DNA from: Massilia violaceinigra
GTDB lineage: Bacteria; Pseudomonadota; Gammaproteobacteria; Burkholderiales; Burkholderiaceae_D
Reading direction: 5' to 3'
Length of the DNA stretch: 64,000 nucleotides
NCBI RefSeq assembly: GCF_002752675.1
Contig: NZ_CP024608.1
Location: 6,882,001 to 6,946,000 of the forward strand
Both the position numbers and the translations under genes were made by a program. The notes under the pieces were generated by a model. It was not told where the DNA came from, did no database searches, and saw only the letters and a program-made list of their open reading frames with translations. Shown here in pieces: positions 63,337 through 64,000 of the stretch. Numbering within the stretch: position 1 is the stretch's first letter; each line of letters starts with the position of its first letter.

Positions 63337-63807
63337 TCAGTCGTCCGACTTCGGGTGCCAGCGCTGCAGCGGCGGCTCCGGCGACGTGAGCGCTTGCAGA
63401 CGCTTGTACAGCAGGCTGGTTTCCAGCAGATTGCAGATGCGCAGCATCGTCTCGATCAGGTCGAACGGCTTGGTCAGGAAATCCTTGGCCCCCAGGGACA
63501 GCGCACGTCGCCGGGCTTCCTGGGTCACGTCGGCGCTGATCACCATGACCGGACGAAACTCATTGGGCGGCGTGCGGCGCGCCAGTTGCTCCAGAACCGC
63601 ATAACCGTCCAGGTCCGGCATCATCAGGTCGAGCAGTACCAGGTCGGGATCGAAAGCCGATACCAGGTCGAGCGTGCGGCGCGGATCGGTGGTGCTGACG
63701 ACGTTGCGAAACCCTTCTCCCGTCAGCATGTCTTCGAGGATGTTGACGTTCTCGATTTTGTCGTCGACGATCAGGAGCCGCATGGCATGCAGGTCGGATA
63801 TATTCAT
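63337..63807 (-). CDS. Response regulator (single receiver), 156 aa
   Basis: Receiver domain with LLIVDDKIEN, phospho-acceptor Asp60 in LVLLDLMMPDLDG, VISADV and FLTKPFDLIE, then a short helical tail. Its start overlaps the stop of the next gene upstream as ATGA, so both are made from one transcript. No output domain. Confidence 0.9.
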   Translation of the reverse strand: MNISDLHAMRLLIVDDKIENVNILEDMLTGEGFRNVVSTTDPRRTLDLVSAFDPDLVLLDLMMPDLDGYAVLEQLARRTPPNEFRPVMVISADVTQEARRRALSLGAKDFLTKPFDLIETMLRICNLLETSLLYKRLQALTSPEPPLQRWHPKSDD

Positions 63808-64000
63808 GGCATCAATCGGTCCAAAGTAGCAAAAAACAGGCTCACGTCGAGCGGCTTGGTCAGGTAGTCGGCGGCGCCGGCGGCCAGTGCGCCGGCTATG
63901 GTCGCAGGCAAGGCGTCGGCGCTGACCACCACCACCGGCGTCTGGCTCAACCCGGGCGTGGCGTGCAGCTGCGCGAGCACGTCGAGTCCGGATACGTCGG
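63804..64000 (-). CDS. Receiver domain C-terminus (partial hybrid kinase or response regulator)
   Basis: The gene enters from the right edge. 64 residues are seen: DVSGLDVLAQLHATPGL, VVVVSADALPATI, AAGAADYLTKPLDVSLFF. This is the second half of a receiver domain, with the conserved Lys in LTKP. It ends TGA 63804-63806, four bases into the next gene. The position at the end suggests a hybrid histidine kinase, but that is inferred. Confidence 0.85.
   Translation of the reverse strand, partial: DVSGLDVLAQLHATPGLSQTPVVVVSADALPATIAGALAAGAADYLTKPLDVSLFFATLDRLMP

Overview
The window looks like a chromosomal segment of a GC-rich betaproteobacterium, most likely an Oxalobacteraceae member (Massilia, Duganella or Janthinobacterium type). 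The reasons are the small envelope-protein families present (DUF883, YqjE-like holin, DUF4398, DUF3309, lmo0937-like), a PEP-CTERM sorting signal, a typical betaproteobacterial porin end, and dense coding with short gaps. No rRNA, tRNA or CRISPR array was seen.

Layout. 1-8.6 kb: an envelope and general-stress block with glycine-zipper proteins, a patatin lipase, holin/DUF883 proteins, a ferritin-like protein, OmpA and DUF4398 lipoproteins, AsmA, BON and OsmB-like proteins. 8.6-10.8 kb: an IS3-family element that cuts an immunity-like gene, then gene-poor sequence. 10.8-22.3 kb: a Crp/Fnr regulator, more glycine-zipper/OmpA proteins, a DeoR/NudK pair, an aminotransferase, and a Gcr-type membrane protein coupled to a lipoprotein phospholipase-D enzyme. 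22.3-23 kb: a mosaic of inverted repeats. 23-30.3 kb: an autotransporter with a Thr/Val-Pro linker, and a small CoA-ligase/methyltransferase/enolase-superfamily group. 30.4-33.7 kb: metallophosphoesterase, lipid kinase, PAP2 phosphatase and response regulator. 34.1-37.6 kb: an operon with a PEP-CTERM protein, an unknown protein, a Cys-rich group XII-like phospholipase A2 and a MauE-thioredoxin fusion. 37.6-41.9 kb: a gene behind two LexA boxes, a sulfate-binding protein, a dienelactone hydrolase and a frameshifted SDR. 42.1-49.1 kb: a signalling island (RR-PAS, hybrid kinase, Crp/Fnr, GGDEF-EAL). 49.1-58.3 kb: porin, IS5 remnant with GNAT, tyrosine phosphatase, TetR/flavin monooxygenase pair, chemoreceptor and DUF885 peptidase. 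58.4-61.3 kb: lower-GC accessory DNA with a zinc-ribbon gene pair, a PARG-like remnant and a two-gene unit sharing a KRGAIP motif. 61.3-64 kb: SH3-like secreted protein, AI-2E permease and receiver-domain genes.

The most interesting signals are: (1) a 14-bp palindrome GTNCG-N4-CGNAC in six intergenic regions, two of them next to the two Crp/Fnr genes, suggesting a local regulon; (2) the PLA2/MauE-thioredoxin operon, which looks like an exported disulfide-rich enzyme with its own oxidative folding factor; (3) the KRGAIP pair, joining a papain-like domain to a six-bladed propeller; (4) two perfect LexA boxes before a 70-residue orphan protein. All functions are inferred from reading the sequence; no search was run.
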